From JBNKWA01 sp050299555 (lineage in GTDB: Bacteria > Pseudomonadota > Alphaproteobacteria > Rhodobacterales > Rhodobacteraceae), in the NCBI GenBank assembly GCA_050299555.1, contig JBNKWA010000090.1, forward strand, positions 1 through 64,000: 64,000 nucleotides of DNA. The letters are read 5' to 3'. The position numbers were made by a program, and so were the translations under genes. The notes below the pieces were generated by a model. That model ran no database searches. It was not told the DNA's origin and was given only the letters and a program-made list of their open reading frames with translations. Each line of letters opens with the position of its first letter. The stretch's first letter is position 1. Positions 26,784 to 34,470 of this stretch are shown in pieces.

Positions 26784-26913
26784 AGCGCGGCCGCCGGCGC
26801 CCGGCGGCGGGGCGCGAACGGGCGGCGGGAGCGGGCCCGCCAGCGCATGCCCGGCCGCCGATCGGGACCAGGGGCTCCCGCAGTCCACCTCCGCCTGCCG
26901 GCGTCGGTGCCCT

Positions 26914-26979
26914 TTGGGCCCGGCCCGCGCGCCCGCTTGGCCCTGACGGGCCTGCGCCCTGCGCGCGGGTCCCGCCAGT
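26914..26979 (+). repeat. Repeat family B, copy 2 (partial)
   Basis: Shares the stem-loop half of family B. Outer arms CCCGCGCGC / GCGCGCGGG (26924-26932, 26961-26969) are identical to copy 3. The inner stem is different: GGCCC / GGGCC (26939-26943, 26948-26952). It is bounded by TTTGGGCCCGGC on the left and GTCCCGCCAG on the right, as in copy 3. Confidence 0.6.
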
Positions 26980-27058
26980 GGCCACCCTACGGCCCCCGGG
27001 GATGGCAAGGCTGCCCGTGATTGCCGGCGGCGCCCCGGGGATCGCATGCGCGCGCATT

Positions 27059-27130
27059 CGCAGCGGCAATCGCGCCCGGGACGCTCCCCGCCCACCCACC
27101 CTCGCGCCCCGTGCGCGATTGGGCGCTGCG
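27059..27130. repeat. Repeat family A, copy 3
   Basis: The 29-base family A core (27082-27110, containing CCCCGCCCACCCACCCTCGC) is flanked by its own imperfect arms at 27059-27075 and 27113-27130. The arms share CGCAGCG and CAATCGCGC with a small internal loop. They are unrelated to those of copies 1 and 2 yet still pair. Confidence 0.65.
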
Positions 27131-27379
27131 CCCCGGGATCCGACCCCGGCCGGCCCATGCGTGTCCCTGGCGGCAGACTTCGCCGCCGAGGCGGTCGCCC
27201 GGATTGCCAGCGCGCCGGGCGCATCCGCCTGAACACCCCGCGGGATCGACTCCATCGCCTTGCGGACCAACCGGCCGGCGCTGACCGCCGCCGACAAGCC
27301 GCTGGACCTTTGCCGGCCGCCGCGCCATAACGCGCCGCCCGGCGCCGCCGGCTTGGTGCCGATTCCGGGGGGTGATCCG

Positions 27380-27730
27380 ATGGCAGACCTGACAGTGGGC
27401 AAGATCGTCGTGCTGATCTCCGGCTCGATGAAGATGGTGGTCGAGGCGGTCGACGGCGACAATATCCAGACCGTCTGGTGCCACGAGGGCGAGATCGGCC
27501 GCGACACCTTCCCCGCCGCGCTCCTGCGCGAGTTCGAGTTTCGCGACGACGATGCCCGCCCGCCCCGCGCCGCCGGCGGCGGCAAGTCCTTCAAGGGCCC
27601 GCGCGAGGGCGGCGGCAAGCCCTATGGCGACAAGCCCAGAAGCCCCCGCGGCAGCGACGAGCGCCCCAAGGCCAAGACCGGCTGGGACGGCAAGCCGCGC
27701 GAGAAGAAGTTCTTCCGCAAGGACGACTGA
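27380..27730 (+). CDS. DUF2158 (YodC-like) small protein with basic tail
   Basis: 116 residues. The N-terminal ~55 residues (VGKIVVLISGSMKMVVEAV, then TVWCHEGEIGRDTFPAALL) resemble DUF2158/YodC, a small beta-rich domain of unknown role. The rest is a Gly/Lys/Arg-rich disordered tail (KSFKGPREGGGKPYGDKPRS) ending KKFFRKDD, which could bind nucleic acid. It has an ATG at 27380 preceded by GGGGGGTG. The family match is moderate and the tail function is inference. Confidence 0.7.
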   Translation: MADLTVGKIVVLISGSMKMVVEAVDGDNIQTVWCHEGEIGRDTFPAALLREFEFRDDDARPPRAAGGGKSFKGPREGGGKPYGDKPRSPRGSDERPKAKTGWDGKPREKKFFRKDD

Positions 27731-27764
27731 CCGCCCAGCCCCAACTCGACGCGCCGGCGCGGTC

Positions 27765-28385
27765 TCAGTCGGTGGCGAAGCAGTAGAGCAGCCCGTCGCC
27801 GCCCGTCCCCTGCAGCGCCTCCAGCCCGCAGCCCCCGCGCGAGCCGTGGGACGAGTTCCACGACTTCGCCGGCGGCGACTCGTCCAGCCCCATGCGGTCG
27901 TGATGCCCGACCATGCCGGCGGTCTCGGCCCCGGCCGAGGTCCAGTCCTCGCAGGTCATGCCCTCGGCGACGGTGCCCTCCGGCGTCGACCCGGTCAGGA
28001 TGTCGTGGCGGTTGGGGCTGTCGCCGCGGCCGTTGACCACCTCGCCCCGCTCGTTCAGCGCCGTCTCCTTGCCGATATTGTTCTGGCCATGCAGCGCCTC
28101 GACGCTCTCGGCGATCACCACCCCGGCGGCATTCACCCATGGCCCGGCTCCGATCCGGTCGCGGGCATTCTCGGTGCTGGTGGACAGATACGCCGCCCAG
28201 CTGCGCCCGCTCACCCCCGCCGCCTCGGCCAGGCTGGCGCAATGGGCGTCCGCCCCGGCCAGCCCGCCGAAATTGCCACCATTGCCCGGGTTCTGGCTGG
28301 TGACGAAAAAGCTCATGCCCTCCTGCGCCGCGGCGGAACCGGCAAGCATCGCCGCGCAGGCGGCGGTGATCAGCACCCTGGTCAT
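27765..28385 (-). CDS. Secreted lectin-like protein
   Basis: 206 residues with a signal peptide (MTRVLITAACAAMLAGSAAA) and a mature domain of the C-type-lectin/endostatin-like class often annotated simply as lectin. Landmarks are MSFFVTSQNPGNGGNFGGLA, ADAHCASLA, WAAYLSTSTENARDRIG, MTCEDWTSAG, VGHHDRMG and a C-terminal LLYCFATD. Several Cys could form disulfides. It is probably periplasmic or extracellular. The ATG at 28385 has GGAGACGACC just upstream. Ligand unknown. Confidence 0.72.
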   Translation of the reverse strand: MTRVLITAACAAMLAGSAAAQEGMSFFVTSQNPGNGGNFGGLAGADAHCASLAEAAGVSGRSWAAYLSTSTENARDRIGAGPWVNAAGVVIAESVEALHGQNNIGKETALNERGEVVNGRGDSPNRHDILTGSTPEGTVAEGMTCEDWTSAGAETAGMVGHHDRMGLDESPPAKSWNSSHGSRGGCGLEALQGTGGDGLLYCFATD

Positions 28386-28551
28386 GGTCGTCTCCTCGTT
28401 CTCGCCGGTCGTGCGCCGGCCACACCGGCCACCTAGGGCGCCCCCGGCCCGCGTCCAGCCCCCATCCAGCCCCCGTCCAGCCGCCCGGCGACGACACGCC
28501 GACGATGTGCTACCCTCCCGGGTCATTGCCGACGGAAAGGATTCGCACACC

Positions 28552-28986
28552 ATGATTGCACCGGTCATTTTCGACATGCTCCTCGCCGGGGCGAAGCTGC
28601 TGGCGACCAGCGCCGCCGGAGAGTTCGCCAAGGGCGCCGGCAAGACCGCCTTCGAGGCGCTGAAGGCCCGGCTGACCGAAAAGGGCGCCGCCAGCGTGGC
28701 GCTGATCGAGCAGGCGCCGGCCAACCCCACCTATGCCGACCTGATCAGGGCAGAGCTGGAACGGCCCGCCATCGCCGGGGACGAGACCGCGCTTTCCCTC
28801 GCTCAGGCGCTTTCCGAGGCCATCGCCGCCCTGCCGGAACCGGCGCTGGCCGCCGCCGCGATCGACCGCTCGGTCATCCGCGCCGTCCGCGACGCCAATC
28901 TCAGCGATATCGAGGGTATGCGCGACACCACGGTCGAGGGCGGACAGGACGTCAACATTACCGGGGTGCGCGCACCAAAAAAGTGA
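28552..28986 (+). CDS. Helical protein upstream of TPR protein, unknown
   Basis: 144 residues, mostly alpha-helical (FAKGAGKTAFEALKARLTEK, LALAQALSEAIAALPEPALA type segments). It ends in a predicted beta stretch, TTVEGGQDVNITGVRAPKK. A similar GRDVNVTVNQ stretch opens the next protein. Its stop overlaps the GTG start of the TPR gene, so the two are translationally coupled. The layout (small helical adaptor plus a [G]DVN[IV]T strand) recalls adaptor modules in bacterial NTP-dependent conflict systems, but no family is named with confidence. Confidence 0.65.
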   Translation: MIAPVIFDMLLAGAKLLATSAAGEFAKGAGKTAFEALKARLTEKGAASVALIEQAPANPTYADLIRAELERPAIAGDETALSLAQALSEAIAALPEPALAAAAIDRSVIRAVRDANLSDIEGMRDTTVEGGQDVNITGVRAPKK

Positions 28987-30758
28987 CCGGGGCGGGGGAG
29001 GGCTCCGCCGAAGCCCCCGTCTCTGTCACGGCCGATGCGGGACGGGACGTCAACGTTACCGTCAACCAGCTCGACGCCCAGACCTTCCTCGACATGGTCG
29101 CCAAGGACAAGGGCTATCTTTCGCCGGACGAGGCGCAGGCCCTGCGCGACCAGCTTGCCCGCACCCAGGCCGATCTCGACGCCCTGCGCAACACCAACCA
29201 GTACTGGGGCGCTGAGGTGGAAAAGGTCATCGCCGCCTTCAACGCCTCCGAACCGGACAAGGCGCAGGAGGCCTTCGCCCGCATCGACGCCCTGATCGAC
29301 GCAAGGCGGCAGGAACGGCAGGCCGAACAGCGCGCCGACGATGTTGCGCAAGCCAGGTCCAGACACGCCCAGGCGACCCTGCTCTATCCGCATCAGGCTT
29401 CGCGGCAACTGCCGCTCTTCCGGCAGGCGGCGGAACTGGCCCAGACCCGGGTCTGGTACTGGATCGACTATGGCCGCGCCTGCATCGTCACCGGCAACCT
29501 TGCCGATGCGGCAACGGCGTTCGGGGCCGCCGAGGCGCATGCGCGGACATCCGGTGACCTCCGCGATGTTTCCTGCTGCCTGACCGACCTCGGCGATGTC
29601 CGCCTGGCTCAGGGCGACCTGCCGGCGGCGCTGGAGGCTTTTGAGGAGGGGCTGGGCATCGCCCGCGACCTTGGCCAGCGGGACCCCGGCAACGCGGGAC
29701 GGGCGCGGGATGTCTCGGTGTCGCTTGACAGGATCGGCGATGTCCGCGTCGCGCAAGGCAACCTGCCGGCCGCGATTGAGGCCTATGAGGAAGGCCTCGC
29801 CATCCGCCGCGACCTCGCCGCCCGCGACCCCGGCAACGCGGGATGGGCGCGGGATGTCTCGGTGTCGCTGAACAAGGTCGGCGATGTCCGCGTCGCGCAG
29901 GGCGACCTGCTGGCGGCGCTGAAGGCGTATGAAGAAAGCCTCACCATCCACCACGACCTTGCCAGCCGCGATCCCGGCAACGCGGAATGGGCGCGGGATG
30001 TGTCGGTGTCGCTGAACAAGGTCGGCGATGTCCGCAGGGCCCAGGGCGACCTGAAGGCGGCGCTGGAGGGCTATCAGGAAAGCCTCGCCATCCGCCGCGA
30101 CCTTGCCAGCCGCGACCCCGGCAATGCGGGCTGGGCGCGGGATGTCTCGGTGTCGCTGAACAAGGTCGGCGATGTCCGCGTCGCGCAGGGCGACCTGCCG
30201 GCGGCGCTGCAGGCGTATGAGGAAAGCCTCGGCATCCGCCGCGACCTGGCCAGCCGCGATCCCGGCAACGCGGGATGGGCGCGGGATGTGTCCATTTCCC
30301 AAGAGCGGATTGGTGATGCAAGGTTGGCACAAGGCGATCTCGCAGCCGCTCTCCTCGCGTATGAAGAGCGGCTGAGCATCATGCGCGACCTCGCCGCCCG
30401 CGACCCCGGCAACGCGGGATGGGTTCGGGATGTCTCGGTGTCGCTGAACAAGGTCGGCGATGTCCTCAGGGCCCAGGGCGACCTGCCGGCCGCGCTGAAG
30501 GCGTATGAGGAAAGCCTCGGCATCGCCCGCGACCTCGCCAGCCGCGATCCCGGCAACGCGGGGTGGGCGCGGGACCTCGTGGTGTCCTATGCAAAACTCG
30601 CGCAGGCGGACCCGTCGCAGGCGGTGCACTGGTGGGGCGAGGCGCACGGGATCGTCGCCGACATGGAGGCGCGGGGTGTCCTTGCCCCCGTCGATCGCTG
30701 GATGGTCGACGAGACCCGCACCCGGCGGGATGCCGCCCGCGCCGCCCGCCCGGACTGA
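28983..30758 (+). CDS. Tetratricopeptide repeat protein
   Basis: 591 residues from a GTG overlapping the upstream stop. Layout: a short beta stretch (ADAGRDVNVTVNQL), a coiled-coil (about 40-125, QALRDQLARTQADLDAL), then at least seven near-identical 48-residue units of the form GDVRVAQGDLPAALEAYEES ... LAxRDPGNAGWARDVSVSLNKV. These belong to the TPR_10/TPR_12 group found in signalling and conflict proteins. No catalytic domain or signal peptide is seen. The repeats are almost identical in DNA, so copy number may vary. Its partner is probably the helical protein encoded just upstream. Confidence 0.8.
   Translation: MTGAGEGSAEAPVSVTADAGRDVNVTVNQLDAQTFLDMVAKDKGYLSPDEAQALRDQLARTQADLDALRNTNQYWGAEVEKVIAAFNASEPDKAQEAFARIDALIDARRQERQAEQRADDVAQARSRHAQATLLYPHQASRQLPLFRQAAELAQTRVWYWIDYGRACIVTGNLADAATAFGAAEAHARTSGDLRDVSCCLTDLGDVRLAQGDLPAALEAFEEGLGIARDLGQRDPGNAGRARDVSVSLDRIGDVRVAQGNLPAAIEAYEEGLAIRRDLAARDPGNAGWARDVSVSLNKVGDVRVAQGDLLAALKAYEESLTIHHDLASRDPGNAEWARDVSVSLNKVGDVRRAQGDLKAALEGYQESLAIRRDLASRDPGNAGWARDVSVSLNKVGDVRVAQGDLPAALQAYEESLGIRRDLASRDPGNAGWARDVSISQERIGDARLAQGDLAAALLAYEERLSIMRDLAARDPGNAGWVRDVSVSLNKVGDVLRAQGDLPAALKAYEESLGIARDLASRDPGNAGWARDLVVSYAKLAQADPSQAVHWWGEAHGIVADMEARGVLAPVDRWMVDETRTRRDAARAARPD
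29565..30572 (+). repeat. 144-bp tandem repeats coding TPR units
   Basis: About seven direct copies with a 144-bp period inside the TPR gene. Each has GATGTCTCGGTGTCGCTGAA or a close variant near 29709, 29853, 29997, 30141, 30285 and 30429. Differences between copies are mostly silent or conservative. The unit at 30285 is the most diverged (SISQERIGDARLAQG). Confidence 0.75.
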
Positions 30759-30870
30759 AGCGACTGGCCTGTCATTTCCGTGCCAACAGACGAGCGGGCC
30801 ATGCCGTTTGCGGCCGAAAACCTCGCCCGGGCAATCGCGGCGGCGAACCGGGACGGCCGCTAGATGGCCC

Positions 30871-30951
30871 GTCCCCACGGGTGTCCCCACCGGCGTTAAC
30901 ACTTTTATCGTTATAAATCATACACTTGACCATGCGTCCCCGTGGGGACGC
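30871..30951 (-). repeat. Repeat family D, copy 1
   Basis: ~80 bp. On the minus strand it reads a CGTCCCC..GGGGACG palindrome, then GGTCAAG, a TGATTT, GATAAAAGTGTTAACGC and two GTGGGGAC units. GATAAAAGTGTTAACGC is identical in copy 4, 6.8 kb away. Confidence 0.75.
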
Positions 30952-31035
30952 TCTGGGGACGCTCCTTCCGGGGCCCCAAATTCGGGGGAAATCGCGTCCG
31001 CCCTCCCGCCCTCCCGCCTCGGGCGCGGAAAACGT

Positions 31036-31105
31036 GTCCCCACGGGTGTCCCCACGGGAAATGTCGCGATTCCAGTATCTTGACCCCCCGTCCCCATGGG
31101 GACGC
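31036..31105 (-). repeat. Repeat family D, copy 2
   Basis: Shorter copy. It shares the paired GTGGGGAC units and GGTCAAG with the others and has the perfect 16-bp palindrome CGTCCCCATGGGGACG (31089-31104), identical to the one in copy 3. The middle (GATAAAAG part) is replaced. Confidence 0.7.
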
Positions 31106-31151
31106 TTCTTTTCTCGCCCTGAACCGCGTTCCCTGCCAATCTGGGCCGGCC

Positions 31152-32576
31152 ATGTTCCGCACCGTCGAGATCCCGCTCTGGCTGCTGGTCCTGATCCTGG
31201 CCTTCGCCGCGATCGCGGTCCTGTCGCATTTCCTCGTCCCCTCGGTGCGTTGGTTCCTGCGGCTGCGGCTCAACCGCGCCATCGAGCGGCTGAACACGCG
31301 GCTGGCGCTGAAGATCCCGGCCTTCACCCTGACCCGGCGCCGGGTGCTGGTGGACCGGCTGGTGCACGACCCCCAGGTGGCCGCGGCGATCGAGGACCAC
31401 GCGCGGACGGAAGGCGTGCCGCTGTCGGTGGCCGCCGACCTCGCCCGCCGCTATGCCCGCGAGACGGTGCCGTCCTTCTCGGCCTTCGCCTACTTCACCT
31501 TCGGCACGCGGGTGTCGCGCTGGCTGGCCACCTGGCTCTACGACGTGCGGCTGACCACTGTGGACCCGGGCGCGCTGGACGCCCTGCCCGACACCGCGAC
31601 GGTGGTCTTCGTGATGAACCACCGCTCGAACATGGACTACCTGCTGGTCACCTACCTGGTGTCGGACCGCACCACGCTGTCCTACGCGGTGGGCGAGTGG
31701 GCCAAGGTCTGGCCGCTCAGCGCGCTGATCCGCGCCGTCGGGGCGTATTTCATCCATCGCCGCTCGCGCAGCCGCCTCTATCGGCGGGTGATTGCCCGCT
31801 ATGTCCAGATGGCGACAGAGGGCGGCGTGACCCAGGCGCTGTTCCCGGAAGGCGGGCTCAGCCGCGACGGCGCCCCGGGCCAGCCCAAGCTCGGCATCCT
31901 CAGCTATATCGTCGAGGGGTTCGCACCCGAGGGCCGGCGCGACGTGGTCTTCGTGCCGGTCAGCCTCGCCTATGATCGGATCATCGAGGACCGCCACCTG
32001 GTGACCGACACCAGCCGCCCGGTCCCGACCTTCCGTGCCATGTTCGCCTCGGCCATCGGCTTCGTGGCGCGGCAGGCCTGGAAGCGGCTCAAGGGCCGGC
32101 GGCGGGAGTTCGGCCGCGCCGCGGTCCGGATCGGCCGGCCGGTGTCGCTTCGGTCCTTTCTCGCCGATGCCGCGGGCGGTGAGGCACGACCGGTCGAGGC
32201 GCTGGGCGCGCTGCTGATGCAGCGGATCGCCGCGGAAGTGCCGATCCTGCCGGTGCCGCTGGTGGCGGCGGCGCTGCTGCGCCATCCGGACGGGCGGATG
32301 GCGCTTTCCGCCCTGCCCGCCGCAGTGGTTGCGCTCGACGAATCGGCCAGCGGCGGCGACGCCCGCCTGTGCGACCAGCCCGACTTTGCCGCCGATGAGG
32401 TCATCGCCGGTGCGGTCGCGCAGCTTCGAGACCGCGGCATCGTCAGCGTTGACGGCGTCACCGTCGCCCTCCGCGACGGCAAGCGGCCGCTTTTGGCCTT
32501 CTACGCCAACGGCCTGTCCGGGCGACTGCCTCTGGAGACCTCGCGCGCCACAGCCGATACCAAGGTCGCGCAATAA
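31152..32576 (+). CDS. PlsB-like glycerol-3-phosphate/1-acyl acyltransferase
   Basis: 474 residues. One N-terminal membrane helix (EIPLWLLVLILAFAAIAVLS) precedes an acyltransferase domain. That domain has the catalytic HX4D motif NHRSNMDYLLV (about residues 156-166), block II GAYFIHRRSRS, block III LFPEGGLSRDG and block IV FVPVSLAYDRI. It would acylate glycerol-3-phosphate or a lysophospholipid at the membrane. The ATG at 31152 begins the membrane helix; the frame further upstream is repeat D. It ends 109 bp before ccrA. Confidence 0.8.
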   Translation: MFRTVEIPLWLLVLILAFAAIAVLSHFLVPSVRWFLRLRLNRAIERLNTRLALKIPAFTLTRRRVLVDRLVHDPQVAAAIEDHARTEGVPLSVAADLARRYARETVPSFSAFAYFTFGTRVSRWLATWLYDVRLTTVDPGALDALPDTATVVFVMNHRSNMDYLLVTYLVSDRTTLSYAVGEWAKVWPLSALIRAVGAYFIHRRSRSRLYRRVIARYVQMATEGGVTQALFPEGGLSRDGAPGQPKLGILSYIVEGFAPEGRRDVVFVPVSLAYDRIIEDRHLVTDTSRPVPTFRAMFASAIGFVARQAWKRLKGRRREFGRAAVRIGRPVSLRSFLADAAGGEARPVEALGALLMQRIAAEVPILPVPLVAAALLRHPDGRMALSALPAAVVALDESASGGDARLCDQPDFAADEVIAGAVAQLRDRGIVSVDGVTVALRDGKRPLLAFYANGLSGRLPLETSRATADTKVAQ

Positions 32577-32577
32577 A

Positions 32578-32627
32578 ATTGCGACATAATATTGCGTGAA
32601 AGCCTTGCGGCTGGTTGCATAGTTGCG
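32578..32627 (+). promoter_or_regulatory. TTGCG-rich array upstream of ccrA
   Basis: TTGCG or TTGCA occurs at 32579, 32592, 32605, 32615 and 32623, the first three exactly 13 bp apart, within the 109-bp gap before ccrA. Regulators of the ethylmalonyl-CoA pathway in relatives (the RamB/PccR group) recognise TTGC-containing sites. A role here is inferred from position only. Confidence 0.35.
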
Positions 32628-32685
32628 CAGCCGATGCTAGCAACCGCAGCTATTGCGGTGCAGCATCAAGGCGGGAATAATGACG

Positions 32686-33966
32686 ATGGCACTCGACAGG
32701 AAGGACACCGGAGCCATGGATGGCGCGGCGCAGAAGGATCTCTACCAGGTGGGTGAAATACCGCCTCTCGGCCATGTTCCAGCGAAGATGTATGCCTGGG
32801 CCATCCGCAAGGAGCGCCACGGCGAACCAGATACCGCGATGCAGATCGAGGTTGTGGACACGCCGGCAATTGATTCGCACGAAGTCCTGGTCCTGGTCAT
32901 GGCGGCGGGGGTCAACTACAACGGCGTCTGGGCCGCGCTCGGCATCCCGGTGTCGCCGTTCGACGGCCACAAGGCGCCCTACCACGTGGCCGGGTCGGAT
33001 GCCTCCGGCATCGTCTGGGCCGTCGGCGACAAGGTCCGCCGCTGGAAGGTCGGCGATGAAGTTGTGATCCACTGCAACCAGGACGACGGCGACGACGAGC
33101 ACTGCAACGGCGGCGACCCGATGTTCTCGCCAAGCCAGCGCATCTGGGGCTACGAGACGCCCGACGGCAGCTTCGCCCAGTTTACCCGTGTGCAGGCGCA
33201 GCAGCTCATGCGCCGGCCGCCGCACCTGACCTGGGAGGAGTCGGCGTGCTACACGCTGACGCTGGCGACCGCCTATCGGATGCTTTTCGGGCACCACCCG
33301 CACGAGCTGAAGCCCGGCCAGAACGTGCTGGTCTGGGGCGCGTCCGGCGGCCTCGGCTCGTTTGCCATCCAGCTCATCAACACCGCCGGGGCCAATGCCA
33401 TCGGGGTGATCTCGGATGAATCCAAGCGCGACTTCGTGCTCAGCCTCGGTGCCAAGGGGGTCATCAACCGCAAGGACTTCAAGTGCTGGGGTCAGCTTCC
33501 CAAGGTCAACACGCCGGAATACAAGGCCTGGTTCGATGAGGTCCGCAAGTTCGGCAAGGCGATCTGGGACGTCACCGGCAAGGGGGTCAATGTCGACCTG
33601 GTGTTCGAGCATCCCGGTGAGGCGACCTTCCCGGTCTCGACCTTCGTGGTGAAGAAGGGCGGCATGGTGGTGATCTGCGCCGGCACAACCGGCTACAACC
33701 TCACGCTCGACGCCCGCTATCTGTGGATGCACCAGAAGCGCGTGCAGGGCAGCCACTTCGCCAACCTCAAGCAGGCCAGCGCCGCCAACCAGTTGATGCT
33801 GGAACGGCGGCTCGACCCATGCATGTCCGAGGTCTTTCCCTGGGACCAGATTCCCCAGGCGCACATGAAGATGCGGCGGAACGAGCACAAGCCCGGCAAC
33901 ATGGCGGTGTTGGTCAGCGCCAAACGCAGCGGCTTGCGCACCCTCGAAGACGCGATGGCCGAATAG
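32686..33966 (+). CDS. ccrA: Crotonyl-CoA carboxylase/reductase
   Basis: 426-residue MDR-family enzyme that reductively carboxylates crotonyl-CoA to ethylmalonyl-CoA with NADPH, the key step of the ethylmalonyl-CoA pathway for C2 assimilation. Diagnostic segments are KDLYQVGEIPPLGHVPAKMY, MYAWAIRKERHGEPDTAMQ, AGVNYNGVWAALGIPVSPFD, the NADPH loop VWGASGGLGSFAIQL and VDLVFEHPGEATFPVS. The ATG at 32686 has AAGGCGGGA nine bases upstream; an ATG two codons earlier is also possible. It probably forms a transcription unit with the acyltransferase gene. Confidence 0.95.
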   Translation: MALDRKDTGAMDGAAQKDLYQVGEIPPLGHVPAKMYAWAIRKERHGEPDTAMQIEVVDTPAIDSHEVLVLVMAAGVNYNGVWAALGIPVSPFDGHKAPYHVAGSDASGIVWAVGDKVRRWKVGDEVVIHCNQDDGDDEHCNGGDPMFSPSQRIWGYETPDGSFAQFTRVQAQQLMRRPPHLTWEESACYTLTLATAYRMLFGHHPHELKPGQNVLVWGASGGLGSFAIQLINTAGANAIGVISDESKRDFVLSLGAKGVINRKDFKCWGQLPKVNTPEYKAWFDEVRKFGKAIWDVTGKGVNVDLVFEHPGEATFPVSTFVVKKGGMVVICAGTTGYNLTLDARYLWMHQKRVQGSHFANLKQASAANQLMLERRLDPCMSEVFPWDQIPQAHMKMRRNEHKPGNMAVLVSAKRSGLRTLEDAMAE

Positions 33967-34035
33967 TCGCCGCCGCCGGGCGGGCCGTTGCGCTGGTCGC
34001 CCTCGTTACCGCTGTTGCCATTCAGCAACCGAATT

Positions 34036-34055
34036 GTCCCGCCTGCCGGCGGGAC
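34036..34055 (+). terminator. Possible terminator hairpin after ccrA
   Basis: GTCCCGCC-TGCC-GGCGGGAC, an 8-bp perfect stem 70 bp after the ccrA stop. No T-tract follows, so it may only be a stabilising hairpin. Confidence 0.35.
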
Positions 34056-34195
34056 CGTTACCTTCGCATCGCCTGAGAATCGGCCTCTGGCGGGTCTGCG
34101 CTGCCGACGGTGCTTCCCTTGTATATAGCGATTTCAATGACTTAGGCTGTCGCACCCCCCAAGATATGCGAGTTTTTCAATGCCAGGGTGAGTGC

Positions 34196-34211
34196 TAGTG
34201 TAAACACACTA
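34196..34211 (+). promoter_or_regulatory. 16-bp dyad upstream of luxR operon
   Basis: TAGTGT-AAAC-ACACTA, a perfect 6-bp inverted repeat with a 4-bp spacer, 47 bp before the small ORF start, in an A/T-rich stretch that includes TTAATCTTTCGTTAACC. It is a candidate operator, possibly for the LuxR protein itself. Confidence 0.4.
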
Positions 34212-34257
34212 CCCACGGTATTAATCTTTCGTTAACCTTTGGCGAATGAGAGTGCAA

Positions 34258-34470
34258 ATGTCTCAGGAATGGATGATCGAGATACTGGCGGACATCCGCG
34301 CGTTCGCCGAACGGAACATGATGGTGGCTCTGGCCGAACAGCTGGACGACGCCATTATCATCGCGGCGCGGGAGGTGCATTCCGGGGCCAGCGTCCCAAC
34401 GTGTCAGAGTAGCCATGCACGATCGGCTGGAAGCCTTCATCGACCAGTTGCAGAACGCGAAAACACTTGA
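34258..34470 (+). CDS. Small conserved-looking protein upstream of luxR
   Basis: 70 residues, MSQEWMIEILADIRAFAERN, MMVALAEQLDDAIIIAAREV and a polar tail. The first ~45 residues look like a two-helix bundle with a regular hydrophobic pattern. Its end overlaps the luxR start by 56 bp in another frame, so translation of the two may be coupled. An ATG four codons earlier (34246) is possible. Small ORFs with a similar N-terminus are found near luxR genes in Rhodobacteraceae, as far as I recall. Function unknown. Confidence 0.55.
   Translation: MSQEWMIEILADIRAFAERNMMVALAEQLDDAIIIAAREVHSGASVPTCQSSHARSAGSLHRPVAERENT

Larger units (their letters stand above)
26784..27379. other. Intergenic region with repeats A and B, no gene seen
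   Basis: 596 bp between zapE and the DUF2158-like gene. It holds repeat B copy 2 (26914-26979) and repeat A copy 3 (27059-27130). Open frames across it translate to Arg/Pro-rich sequence without any recognisable family and are taken as chance products of high GC. Confidence 0.6.
30759..31151. other. Intergenic region with two family D repeats
   Basis: 393 bp between the TPR gene and the acyltransferase gene. It carries repeat D copies 1 and 2 in minus orientation and a local A/T-rich patch (around 30903-30925). Any promoter of the acyltransferase gene must lie here. No coding sequence is supported. Confidence 0.6.

Noticed and set aside
30871..31105. CRISPR array
   Set aside because: Repeat D occurs only in pairs, with internal divergence and no uniform spacers, and no cas genes are present. 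The 144-bp repeats in the TPR gene are coding.
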